A DNA stretch of 64,000 bases from positions 86,618-150,617 of the forward strand of contig DLGD01000014.1 in NCBI GenBank assembly GCA_002482505.1, written 5' to 3'. The position numbers and the translations under genes were made by a program. The notes beneath the pieces were generated by a model, which made no database searches, was not told where the DNA came from, and was given only the letters and a program-made list of their open reading frames with translations. Shown one piece after another: positions 50,789-59,212 of the stretch (within the stretch, counting starts at the first letter, position 1; each line of letters begins with the position of its first letter). Source of the stretch: Christensenella sp. UBA7703 (GTDB lineage Bacteria > Bacillota > Clostridia > Christensenellales > CAG-138).

Positions 50789-53017
50789 CTATGAAATTCT
50801 TGGCAGAAACGGTGACGGATCGCCCGCGCAATATACATGCAGTACGTGCAGCGCGCGGGTGCATGCGGTATAGAGCAGCAACCGTTCGCTCTCGTTACAA
50901 TAATGCCCACCACCCGCGTTGGCAAGAAGTACCGCGTCAAACTCCAGCCCCTTTGCCAGATAGGCGGGCAGCACCACCGCGCCGCGCGGAAACGCATCTT
51001 CGCCGCCAAAGATCGCCTGAACGGGAATGTACTCTTTCAGCACATGATAGACCGCCTTTGCCTCCGCTTTTGTCTGCGTCAGAATGCCGATCGAAGCATG
51101 CCCTTTTGCCGTTAGGTCGCGGATGTCCTGCGCGATTGCGTGATACACCGCATCCTCGTTTTCCAAAGGCAGGATCAAAGGCGCGTCTCCGTGGCGGCCG
51201 ACGGAGTCGATCTCTGCCTTGCGGTTGAGGATTGCGCCGGCAAAGGCAATGATCTCCGCCGTCGAGCGGTAACTCTTTGTAAAGCGTAGCAATAGCGTCT
51301 CTTCCGGCGGGAAGAGTGTGGAGATGGTTTCGTAGCCACCAAGACTGAGATACGGCGTGATCGATTGATCCAGATCGCCAAGCATAGTGACGCTTGCCTG
51401 CGCGAAAAACAGGCGGATGCATTCATATTGCAGCGGAGTATAATCCTGCGCCTCGTCGATGATGACATATCGAATGCGCGCGGTTTTTTGCGTCCCGCCC
51501 AACGTACCCTGCAGATACAAAAGCGCAATCTGATCCTCGTAATGCAACAGCCCTGCACGGATAGTTTCTTGCGTATAGCGGGCGACGGCTTCGCATACGT
51601 CCGCATCCGCACCGGGCAGCCAGCGGGCAAGCTCGCCAAGAAACGCGTTATACACACTTGCGGCGGAAACATCCGTCATGGCGAGTGCGCGCTCCCGCGC
51701 GGGCTGAGACTCCTGCTTTGCGATTGCGCGGCTTCTGCGCCGCAACTCGCCCCGGTCGATGAACCCTTCCGCCGCGGTGATGCCCTCCGCAATCTGTGCC
51801 GCCCGCCTTGCCTCGTAGTTCGTGAGCAGATAGTCCATCCGCGCGCGGAGTTTTTCGAAGCGTGCAAGATAGGGAAGTGACGCATAATCATAAGAAAACA
51901 ACCGCGCAAGCTCCAGCGAGGAAGCGATGGTGACGCCCGCGCAGATGAGCGGGGCAAATGTCACTTGCTCATTGGCGAGCGCCTGGGCATATGACTTGAT
52001 CGCGTCCCGAAATGCAGGTGAGGATTTCAGCTGCAGGCTTTGTATCCGTGCGGGATAAACGGACGGTTGTTGCAGAGAAAAGAGAGAATCCAACAGGTCG
52101 TAATAACGTTCCCGCTTTCCTTTTGTGGCGAGCGCACCGGAGAGAAATGACTCAAACGTGGTTTGGAGCATGTTTGCCTCGCCCAACTCCGGAAGGACGT
52201 TTGAGATATAGTCACTGAACACCGGGTTTGGCGAAAAGACAATGATGTTTTCCGACGTGATCGTGTCCCGATGGCGAAAGAGAAGGTATGCGATGCGGTG
52301 GAGCGCAACGGATGTTTTTCCGCTGCCTGCCGCGCCTTGCACGATCAGGTGCTTAAATGTTTCGTTTCGGATGGCGCGGTTCTGCTCACGCTGGATCGTG
52401 GTGACGATGGAGCGCATCTTGCCGTCCACGTGACCCGCTAGCATCTGCTGGAGCATTTCGTCGTCAATCTTGACGCTGCTGTCGAAACTATAGGAAAGTT
52501 TGCCGTTTTCAATCTTATATTGCCGTTTTTTCGTCAGCTCGCCTTCGACTACGCCGCCCGGGGTAATGAAGCTCGCTTTGCCGACTTCGTCGTCATAAAA
52601 CATGCCGCTCACCGGCGCACGCCAGTCGTAGACCATCACGCGGTTGTCGTCGGTGATCAGGCTGAATGTGCCGATGTAGTATGGCTTTGCAGTTGCCTGT
52701 TCGCTTGTGCGAAAATCGATCCGCCCGAAATATGGGGAACGGAGCATCCGGGTCAGCTTCGCTTTTTGCTGTTCGATGATGCCGTGGCTGCGCTTTTGTT
52801 TTTTCATGACGTTGATGTATTCGAGAAAATCGACCAGCTTGTCCAGCCCGTCGGAAGCTGCGATGGAACCGACGTCTTCCCAAAGCTCACGCTGGGTATC
52901 AATCGCGTCGTCCTTGAGCGCATCGTCCTGCATGCTGGCTTCCTGATACTGCGCGTTTGCTTCCGAAAGCACGCTTTCCAGCCATTGCTCTTCCTGCCTC
53001 AACTCCGTATTGTTCAT
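50789..53017 (-). CDS. helD: HelD-like superfamily 1 helicase / RNA polymerase recycling factor
   Basis: 742 aa. A coiled-coil N-terminus (about 1-80) typical of HelD is followed by YYIGTFSLITDDNRVMVYDWRAPVSGMFYDD, the Walker A loop VQGAAGSGKTSVALHRIAYLLF, Walker B VIIDEAQDYTPLQYE, the GDLDQSI motif and C-terminal SIGILTQTKAEA. HelD pulls RNA polymerase off DNA using ATP. The ATG at 53017 follows TAGGAGGCAGCGC. Confidence 0.88.
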   Translation of the reverse strand: MNNTELRQEEQWLESVLSEANAQYQEASMQDDALKDDAIDTQRELWEDVGSIAASDGLDKLVDFLEYINVMKKQKRSHGIIEQQKAKLTRMLRSPYFGRIDFRTSEQATAKPYYIGTFSLITDDNRVMVYDWRAPVSGMFYDDEVGKASFITPGGVVEGELTKKRQYKIENGKLSYSFDSSVKIDDEMLQQMLAGHVDGKMRSIVTTIQREQNRAIRNETFKHLIVQGAAGSGKTSVALHRIAYLLFRHRDTITSENIIVFSPNPVFSDYISNVLPELGEANMLQTTFESFLSGALATKGKRERYYDLLDSLFSLQQPSVYPARIQSLQLKSSPAFRDAIKSYAQALANEQVTFAPLICAGVTIASSLELARLFSYDYASLPYLARFEKLRARMDYLLTNYEARRAAQIAEGITAAEGFIDRGELRRRSRAIAKQESQPARERALAMTDVSAASVYNAFLGELARWLPGADADVCEAVARYTQETIRAGLLHYEDQIALLYLQGTLGGTQKTARIRYVIIDEAQDYTPLQYECIRLFFAQASVTMLGDLDQSITPYLSLGGYETISTLFPPEETLLLRFTKSYRSTAEIIAFAGAILNRKAEIDSVGRHGDAPLILPLENEDAVYHAIAQDIRDLTAKGHASIGILTQTKAEAKAVYHVLKEYIPVQAIFGGEDAFPRGAVVLPAYLAKGLEFDAVLLANAGGGHYCNESERLLLYTACTRALHVLHVYCAGDPSPFLPRIS

Positions 53018-53098
53018 GCGCTGCCTCCTAACAAACCTGGCTGTAGCCTCAACCGGCATACCCGAATTCTCCGTTGCCAGCAAGCGATCGAAAAACGC

Positions 53099-53127
53099 TT
53101 GACAAAGAAGAAAATCTATATTACGAT
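53099..53127 (+). promoter_or_regulatory. SigA-type promoter without an ORF
   Basis: Perfect TTGACA (53099-53104), 17-nt spacer, TACGAT (53122-53127). It reads toward the terminator at 53231-53258. Confidence 0.55.
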
Positions 53128-53132
53128 TAATT

Positions 53133-53260
53133 TATAGAATGCATAAGCCAAATATTTATGCAAGATATACTTTCTAAGTGTAGCTGCTTTCTGTTGAGGT
53201 TGTCAAGAAAAAAGAATGATTTGGATCGATTTACCCGTGCATATGCGCGGGCGTTTTTTA
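53133..53260 (+). ncRNA. Candidate small RNA or attenuated leader
   Basis: About 125 nt bounded by the promoter at 53099 and the terminator at 53231-53258. It has no good ORF; the only frame through it starts in poor context and reads through the terminator. It could be an independent small RNA or a leader whose readthrough reaches the DUF1538 gene 150 nt on. Confidence 0.4.
53231..53258 (+). terminator. Intrinsic terminator upstream of the DUF1538 gene
   Basis: Stem CCCGTGC/GCGCGGG (one G-T pair) around ATAT, followed by CGTTTTTT. Confidence 0.75.
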
Positions 53261-53399
53261 TGCTCCGATCTCATGCAAGTGTATATTACTTGAAGCGGAG
53301 AAATCCTGACACAGATCGTTTCCACAAGCTCAAACTATATAAATAAACGTAAAAAACTATTATTTTACGTTTTTTGCAGCGGCGGGCGAAAGAATCTGC

Positions 53400-53405
53400 T
53401 ATAGT
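53400..53405 (+). promoter_or_regulatory. -10 box placing the transcription start at the DUF1538 start codon
   Basis: TATAGT ends 6 nt before ATG 53412 and no Shine-Dalgarno sequence intervenes, which suggests a leaderless transcript. No good -35 element is found at normal spacing. Confidence 0.45.
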
Positions 53406-53411
53406 AGAGAT

Positions 53412-55115
53412 ATGAAGGCTTTGCGCACGCTCAAAGAAGTGTTACTCTCCTCACTGCCGCTCGCCGCCATCATCGTAGTCGTCTGTGTTTTCATTGCCCC
53501 CTTGGAAAATCCGTCCGATTACGGTAAGCTGGTGTTGGGCTTTTTCTGCGTAGTCGTTGGGCAGGCGTTTTTCCTCGTCGGACTGGACGAAAGCATTCTG
53601 CCCGCAGGCAAGCTCATCGGCAGTGCGCTGCCGAAGCTGAAGAAGAGCCTGTTTGTGATTCTCTTTGGCGTATTGTTCGGCATACTTGCGACGGTTGCGG
53701 AGCCCGCGCTGGCGGTGCTCGCGCGGCAGACACACAGCATCCTGCCCGAAGTGAACGCGACTTTGTTCATCTGGATTCTCAGCACGGGCATCGGCGTATT
53801 CGTGGGGCTTGCGCTCTATCGCGTGATCCGAAACTTCAGCATTAAGCTGATCTTCGCGATTCTATATGTGCTGGTGTTCGTTGTGGTCATCTTTGTGCCG
53901 GAGGAGTTTGTTGCCCTCGCGTTTGACGGCAGCGGCGCCACCACGGGGGACATCTCCGTTCCGTTCATCCTTGCGCTCGGCATCGGTATCTCCGCCACGA
54001 TGTCCAAACGCAAGACGAATGAGGACACGTTCGGCATCATCGGCATCGCGTCGGTGGGGCCAATCCTCGCGGTATTCCTCTACGGAATTCTGCTCAAGAT
54101 CGTCTACGGCGGCGAGATACCGCCGGCCGCGGTCTATAGCCCCGGCGGCGCGGAGACGCTGATCGAGGTCGTGCGTGAAAACCTGGGCGGGGTTGCGCTG
54201 GCTCTGCTGCCGATCTTGCTCGTGTTTGTGGTGTTTCAGCTCTTCTTCCTGCGGCTGCCGAAGAAGCAGTTTATCCGCATGATGCTCGGTTCTCTGCCGG
54301 TCTACGCGGGGCTTTTGATCTTCCTTTCTGGTATCGATTTTGGCTTTGCGTTTGCGGGCAAATACATCGGCGAGGTGTTTTTAGACGCTTCGCGCCCGGA
54401 TTGGTTCCCGTGGCTGCTGATTCCGCTTGGTTTTATCCTTGGCGTGGCGATTACGCTCTCGGAGCCCGCGGTAACGGTGCTTGGCGAGCAGTTGGAGGAG
54501 ATTACAAACGGACACATCAAAAAGGCGACCATCCGCTGGACGCTTGCCATCGGAATCGGGCTAGCGGGTATGCTGATTATGGTGAAGATACTCACCCAGG
54601 TCAACATTCTATGGTTCCTCGTTCTGCTGTATGCAATTTCGCTTTTGATGATGCTCTTTACGTCCGATCTGTTTGTAGGACTTGCGTTTGATTCCGGCGG
54701 CGTGACGGGCGGGGCGCTGACCTCCGCGTTTTTAACCCCGCTGACGCTCGGAACCGCGCAGGCGGTTGCGCAAAAGGCGGGCGGAGCCGCGCAGTCCGTG
54801 CTGACCAACGGGTTCGGCATCATCGCGTTTATCTCGGTCACTCCCCTGATCACCGTGCAGGCGCTGGGGATTCTCTATGCGCGGCAGATGCGCCTTGCCA
54901 AGCGCAGACAGGATGCTCTGGAAGAACTGGAATACGACGAACTCGCTTCGTTTGCCGCGTCGATTGCGGACGACGAAGGCGAGCTGGATTTGATAGAGAC
55001 GCAAGCTGCTGCGCCGGAAACACAGCAACAGCTGAACAACGAACCAACCGATCAACAACCCGAAGGCATTGCGCGGGAGATATGCGCGAGCCCGACTGGA
55101 GGAATTTTACCATGA
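53412..55115 (+). CDS. DUF1538 membrane protein, tandem-duplicated transporter
   Basis: 567 aa, highly hydrophobic (about 12-14 helices) with a polar C-terminal tail (about 505-567). It consists of two repeats about 255 residues apart: EPALAVLARQ (97-106) matches EPAVTVLGEQ (351-360), and ALAFDGSGATTGD (168-180) matches GLAFDSGGVTGGA (423-435). This is the DUF1538 family, regarded as a transporter of unknown substrate. The two P-II-like genes directly downstream (first one overlapping by ATGA) suggest control by energy or nitrogen status. Confidence 0.88.
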   Translation: MKALRTLKEVLLSSLPLAAIIVVVCVFIAPLENPSDYGKLVLGFFCVVVGQAFFLVGLDESILPAGKLIGSALPKLKKSLFVILFGVLFGILATVAEPALAVLARQTHSILPEVNATLFIWILSTGIGVFVGLALYRVIRNFSIKLIFAILYVLVFVVVIFVPEEFVALAFDGSGATTGDISVPFILALGIGISATMSKRKTNEDTFGIIGIASVGPILAVFLYGILLKIVYGGEIPPAAVYSPGGAETLIEVVRENLGGVALALLPILLVFVVFQLFFLRLPKKQFIRMMLGSLPVYAGLLIFLSGIDFGFAFAGKYIGEVFLDASRPDWFPWLLIPLGFILGVAITLSEPAVTVLGEQLEEITNGHIKKATIRWTLAIGIGLAGMLIMVKILTQVNILWFLVLLYAISLLMMLFTSDLFVGLAFDSGGVTGGALTSAFLTPLTLGTAQAVAQKAGGAAQSVLTNGFGIIAFISVTPLITVQALGILYARQMRLAKRRQDALEELEYDELASFAASIADDEGELDLIETQAAAPETQQQLNNEPTDQQPEGIAREICASPTGGILP

Positions 55116-55429
55116 CCCAATGCGCGCCGGAGCATATCGCGTTTCTCGTGATCGTTGCCGGAAGAAAGCAAAAGAACGAGTTGCTTGAGATCTTACTCAA
55201 GATGGAGTGCCGGATCGTAAACACCCTGTATGGTAAAAGTTCAATCCGCGCAGGACATCTGGTCGAGATGCTCGGCTTCGTGCCGGAGGAGAACAAGGTG
55301 GTTATCACCTGCATCCTCAAAAAAGAAAAAGTGGACAGCATTTTCGAAACCCTGCAACGCGATTTTCACTTTGACAAGCCAAATACGGGCATCGCGTTCA
55401 CCATCCCGATTTCCGGGATTTCCCTGTAG
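55112..55429 (+). CDS. P-II-like regulatory protein 1
   Basis: 105 aa. The ferredoxin-like alpha/beta fold of P-II is suggested by HIAFLVIVAGRKQKNELLEIL at the start and VVITCILKKEKVDSIFETL, IAFTIPISGISL at the end. It lacks the T-loop Tyr of GlnB. The start at ATG 55112 is preferred to 55082 because TGGAGGAATTTT precedes it and it overlaps the DUF1538 stop. It probably binds a nucleotide and modulates the transporter (inference). Confidence 0.8.
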   Translation: MTQCAPEHIAFLVIVAGRKQKNELLEILLKMECRIVNTLYGKSSIRAGHLVEMLGFVPEENKVVITCILKKEKVDSIFETLQRDFHFDKPNTGIAFTIPISGISL

Positions 55430-55443
55430 AAACGGAGGAACAC

Positions 55444-55785
55444 ATGGATCAAACACAGAAGATCAAGGCGTTGTTCATCATCGTCAACGCCGGATATACG
55501 GACGCAATCATGGAGCTTGTCCGCGCGGAAGGCGCGAGCGGGGCCACGATTCTCAACGCGCGCGGTGAAGGCGCAAAGGTGGAGTCGTTTCTCGGTATCA
55601 CGGTCGATTCGGAAAAAGAGATGATCATGACGATTGTGGATAAAGAAACGGCAAAGCGCATCACCACCGCGATGAAAGAGAAGGCAGGCTGGAAATCTAC
55701 CCTGCGCGGTATTTGTTTCACCATGCCGGTCGATCGCGTGGTGGGGATCAACACCGACACGCTTTCGGCGTTGGAGGAGAAGTAG
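55444..55785 (+). CDS. P-II-like regulatory protein 2
   Basis: 113 aa. ALFIIVNAGYTDAIMELVRAEGASGATILNARGEG is the P-II N-terminal pattern including the start of the T-loop; EKEMIMTIVDKETAKRITTAM and GICFTMPVDRVVGI complete the fold. As in the preceding protein, the modified Tyr is absent. Two different P-II subunits next to one transporter could form hetero-oligomers. GGAGG precedes ATG 55444, 14 nt after the previous gene. Confidence 0.85.
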   Translation: MDQTQKIKALFIIVNAGYTDAIMELVRAEGASGATILNARGEGAKVESFLGITVDSEKEMIMTIVDKETAKRITTAMKEKAGWKSTLRGICFTMPVDRVVGINTDTLSALEEK

Positions 55786-55828
55786 CGGACGTCTTTCCGC
55801 GCTGTCTACCATCAGCCACACAGAGACT

Positions 55829-55854
55829 AAAGAGGCCCGAAAGCCTCTTTTTTT
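55829..55854 (+). terminator. Terminator of the DUF1538/P-II operon
   Basis: Stem AAAGAGGC/GCCTCTTT around CCGAAA, ending in a T-run. Confidence 0.88.
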
Positions 55855-55875
55855 GTGCGGATCGACTTGTCCGTG

Positions 55876-56790
55876 TTACGCTGCTTCTTTTTTCGGCAGC
55901 GACACGAGGCTGCTGAGGACCATGCCGAGCACGATCAGCCCGACACCGAACCAGCCGAACGCGTCTGGCGGCGCATCGCGAAGCAGCAGCACGCCGCCAA
56001 GCAGCGTGAAGAGCACCTCAAACGACTGCGTGGATTCCACAACCGCAAGCTGCCGCTGGCTTTGCTTGACGAGGTCTGTCGCGCGGAAGAACAGCAGCGT
56101 CGCAATCACGCCGGAGAGAACCGCAACACCCAGCGATTGCACCGCCTGCGAAACCGAAGGCAGCCCGCGGGTAACAAGGCCATAGAGCCCAAGCAGCACC
56201 CAAAACGGCAGGCTACACAATGTCATGCCATAGACGCGCTCCACCGTGCTGAGTTCCGGCGGACAGAGCGCCATCATCTTCCGGTTGCCGAGGGGGTAAG
56301 CGATTGCGGCAACGAGGATCGGCAGTAGCGTGCGCGCGATAGACTCCAGCCGGAGGGAGACGATGTTGCCGAGCTGCAGCAGGAACACACCGACGAGGAT
56401 GATTGCCGCCGCGCCGAGGTTTTTGAGAGCGATCTTTTTTTGAAACAGCGGAGAGAGCAGCAGCCCCATCACGATGGTCACCTGCCAACTCGCGGCGATC
56501 AGCCAGCTTTCGCCGTGATCCCCCGCAAAGGAAATCGGCGCATAAAACAGACCGAAACCGACCGTACTCCAGAGTAACCAGGAAAGAGGCGCGCGGCGGA
56601 TGGCGCTATGCACGCGCGCAAAGCCGGAAGAACGCCAAACGAGCAGCGCAAAAAGCGGGAACGTGAAGAGGTACCTTAGGCTTGCGCTCCAAACCCAGCT
56701 GCCGCCGGAGAGATGCATGCTGCGGTTGAGAAGGAACGTGAACGCGAAGAAGAACGAAGCCAAGAGCCCCAGCAGTATACCTTTTTTCAT
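55876..56790 (-). CDS. DMT-superfamily exporter (multidrug resistance efflux type)
   Basis: 304 aa with about 10 helices. The N-terminal GLLASFFFAFTFLLNRSMHLSGGSWVWSASLRYLF and LFYAPISFAGDHGESWLIAASWQ are characteristic of a DMT branch annotated as multidrug resistance efflux transporters. LLPILVAAIAYPLGNRKMM and the second half repeat (VAVLSGVIATLLFFRATDLV) show the internal duplication of EamA proteins. Substrates are unknown. The ATG at 56790 follows GGAGGATC; an upstream start is not supported. Confidence 0.85.
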   Translation of the reverse strand: MKKGILLGLLASFFFAFTFLLNRSMHLSGGSWVWSASLRYLFTFPLFALLVWRSSGFARVHSAIRRAPLSWLLWSTVGFGLFYAPISFAGDHGESWLIAASWQVTIVMGLLLSPLFQKKIALKNLGAAAIILVGVFLLQLGNIVSLRLESIARTLLPILVAAIAYPLGNRKMMALCPPELSTVERVYGMTLCSLPFWVLLGLYGLVTRGLPSVSQAVQSLGVAVLSGVIATLLFFRATDLVKQSQRQLAVVESTQSFEVLFTLLGGVLLLRDAPPDAFGWFGVGLIVLGMVLSSLVSLPKKEAA

Positions 56791-56872
56791 GATCCTCCAT
56801 ATGCCGCGTCCCAAACAGGGATGGAATTTTGCGTTTGAAGTGTTTTATAACATAGATTACGCACGCGCGCAA

Positions 56873-56901
56873 GAAAAAAAGAGGGCTAAGCGCCCTCTTG
56901 A
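56873..56901 (-). terminator. Terminator of the DUF4256 gene
   Basis: Stem AAGAGGGC/GCCCTCTT around TAAGC. On the minus strand it ends in a T-run (complement of an A-run at 56873-56880). Confidence 0.75.
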
Positions 56902-56952
56902 GAAGAAGATTTGGTTTACGATTGCGATTGATTGCAAAAGAAACTAGATTAA

Positions 56953-57513
56953 CTAGATTGCAAGTTTTGCGCGGAATCCGCGCACGCCATAGTACGAGTC
57001 CGCTCCGTTGTGGTAGGTAAACACGTGGTTATAGCGCCGGTCACAGAAGAGCGCGCCGCCGAGGGCACGAATCTCCTTCGGTGTTGCCACCCAACTGGAC
57101 GTTTTACGGTCAAATTCGCCAAGGGTCTGCAGAAAACGGTATTCCTCCTCTGTCAGAATACTTACGCCAATTTCCGCTACGACATCCAGCGCGGAGGACG
57201 CGGGCTTATTTGCCTTTCTTGCATCGAGTGCGGCACGGTCATAACAGAGGTTTCTGCGTCCAACAGGTGTTTCCGCGGAACAATCGAAGAAGATGTATTC
57301 TCCGGACGAAGCATCAATCCCAACTACATCAGGCTCGCCGCCTGTCGTCTCAAGCATGAAAAGCGACCAGAGTTTTGTTGTGTGGCTGCGCAGCCGCGCC
57401 TCGACCATGTCCCAACTCACACCTGCGTGGCGGTGCATATTCGCCAGAAAACGGGACTTGAGGGCTTGCAGCAGTTCTTCCGCCAGTTCTCTTGTGAAGC
57501 TCGTTTGATCCAT
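56953..57513 (-). CDS. DUF4256 protein
   Basis: 186 aa. Strong family features: SRFLANMHRHAGVSWDMVEARL, METTGGEPDVVG-like LETTGGEPDVVGID, GEYIFFDCSAETPVGRRNLCYDR, LDARKANKPASSA and C-terminal GGALFCDRRYNHVFTYHNGADSYYGVRGFR. The function of DUF4256 is unknown. The ATG at 57513 follows AAAGGGGTGAACGTT. Single gene with its own terminator. Confidence 0.88.
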   Translation of the reverse strand: MDQTSFTRELAEELLQALKSRFLANMHRHAGVSWDMVEARLRSHTTKLWSLFMLETTGGEPDVVGIDASSGEYIFFDCSAETPVGRRNLCYDRAALDARKANKPASSALDVVAEIGVSILTEEEYRFLQTLGEFDRKTSSWVATPKEIRALGGALFCDRRYNHVFTYHNGADSYYGVRGFRAKLAI

Positions 57514-57534
57514 AACGTTCACCCCTTTGATACA

Positions 57535-57575
57535 TTGTAACAAATTATCAAAAACATTCTGTGATGGTGTTACAA
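57535..57575. promoter_or_regulatory. Spaced inverted repeat upstream of the DUF4256 gene
   Basis: TTGTAACA (57535-57542) and TGTTACAA (57568-57575) form perfect 8-bp arms 25 nt apart, in the likely promoter region. They could be paired operator half-sites. Confidence 0.4.
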
Positions 57576-57673
57576 AACAGGAAAACTTGTTGATTTATTA
57601 TGAGTAGCTACCGAAAATCATTACAGAAACGAAGAGAACCCTGTTCTTACTGTATCATATGGTGGCGATTGCG

Positions 57674-59212
57674 TCACGTGATATTGCGAATCAAGTCCAG
57701 TACACTGCCATCGCGATAGGTGCAGACACCGACGATTTTGTCGCCAAAGGGCAGAAGGTCGGGTTTACCCGTGATTCGCTCTGCCCGGTATGCCAGTTCC
57801 TCAATCGAAGTTACCTTCAGGTGCGCTTTTTCAAGGCGCTCTTTAACCTCCGGGCGCTTTGGATTCACCGCGATGCCCTGATCGGTCACCAACACATCCA
57901 CCGTGTCGCCCGGGGTGACGATGGTATTCACCCGCTCGCGCACGCTGGGCATGCGCCCGCGCATAAGCGGGCAGACGACGACGGAGAGCGCAGCGCCCGC
58001 CGCCGTGTCCGGGTGCCCACCGACCGCGCCGCGGATTACGCCATCCGAACCCGTGAGCACATTGACGTTGAAGCTTGTATCCACCTCCAGAGCGGAGAGG
58101 ACGACCACGTCCAGCTGATTGACCGCGGCACCGCGTCGGTAGGGGTTCGCGTAATAGTTCGCGTCGATCTGCTGATGAAAACGGTTGTTTTTAAGCGATT
58201 GCGCTGCGTCAAGATCAAAACTCTGCACATCCAGAAGCCTGCGGACAAGCCCTTCTTCCAGCAGTTTCACCATCGCGCCCGTGATGCCGCCGAGGGCGAA
58301 GCTCGCGTGGATGTTCTTCTCCAGCATCGCTTCGCGCAAAAACCGCGTGACCGCGAGCGAAGCGCCGCCGGAACCGGTCTGGAGCGAGAACCCGTCGTAA
58401 AAGTAGCCGCTGTGGACGATCACGTTTGACGTTGTCTCCGCGATCATCAGGTCATGCGGATTGGTGGAGAAGCGGGTGGCGCCCGTCATGATCTTGGACG
58501 CGTCGCCCACGTCGTCCACGCAAACGATATAGTCTACCAGCCGCTGGGAGATACCGAACGGTACGTTTGGGTAGCCTACGATGTTATCGGTTAGTACGAT
58601 GACGTTATCGGCATACTGCGCGTCCACGCGGGCATAGCCGAGCGAGCCGCACATTGATTTCTCCTCGCCTTCGCGCGAATATCCATTGGCGTTGCCGAAG
58701 GGATCACAACTGCTTGCGCCTAAGAACGCCACGTCGATGTGGATTTCGTCTTCCTCAATCGCCGCCGCCCTGCCGCCATGGGAACGAAACACCATCGGTT
58801 CGTCCATCAACCCCTGCGAGACAGCCTTTGCCAGCGCACCGCGGCAGCCGGAGGTTTCGATATGCGAGATCACGCCGTTTTTGATGTGCTGGATCAGCGG
58901 GGCGTGCACATCCGAAAGGCTGGATGGCGCAAGGCGAAGGTCACGAAAGCCCATCCGCGCGAGGGTGTCCATTACCATGTTGACGATGTGATCCCCGTCG
59001 CGAAAATGGTGGTGAAACGAAATCGTCATGCCGTTGCGAAGGCCGGAAAGCTCCACGGCTTTTTCGAGGCTCTCGACGATTTTATTCTCCCGCGCCATGC
59101 GGTTTTTCAGCGGGGAAATATCTTTATCATACAGGCGCTTGTTTTCGCCGGGCACATAGGCCGTCTTGCTCAAATGCGTCAGCGCCGCATAAAAATCCTG
59201 ATCGCGTGTCAT
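57674..59212 (-). CDS. citF: Citrate lyase alpha subunit
   Basis: 512 aa. The citrate:acetyl-ACP transferase subunit. Family stretches: GMTISFHHHFRDGDHIVNMVMD, ETSGCRGALAKAVSQGLMDEPMVFRSHGGRAAAIE, FLGASSCDPFGNANG, LTDNIVGYPN, SGYFYDGFSLQTGSGGASLAVTRFL and GGHPDTAAGA. It works with CitE and the acyl carrier CitD in fermentative citrate cleavage to acetate and oxaloacetate. Overlaps citE by ATGA. Confidence 0.96.
   Translation of the reverse strand: MTRDQDFYAALTHLSKTAYVPGENKRLYDKDISPLKNRMARENKIVESLEKAVELSGLRNGMTISFHHHFRDGDHIVNMVMDTLARMGFRDLRLAPSSLSDVHAPLIQHIKNGVISHIETSGCRGALAKAVSQGLMDEPMVFRSHGGRAAAIEEDEIHIDVAFLGASSCDPFGNANGYSREGEEKSMCGSLGYARVDAQYADNVIVLTDNIVGYPNVPFGISQRLVDYIVCVDDVGDASKIMTGATRFSTNPHDLMIAETTSNVIVHSGYFYDGFSLQTGSGGASLAVTRFLREAMLEKNIHASFALGGITGAMVKLLEEGLVRRLLDVQSFDLDAAQSLKNNRFHQQIDANYYANPYRRGAAVNQLDVVVLSALEVDTSFNVNVLTGSDGVIRGAVGGHPDTAAGAALSVVVCPLMRGRMPSVRERVNTIVTPGDTVDVLVTDQGIAVNPKRPEVKERLEKAHLKVTSIEELAYRAERITGKPDLLPFGDKIVGVCTYRDGSVLDLIRNIT

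Noticed and set aside
53158..53346. 62-aa ORF upstream of the DUF1538 gene
   Set aside because: It reads straight through an intrinsic terminator, lacks a ribosome site and has no protein-like features.
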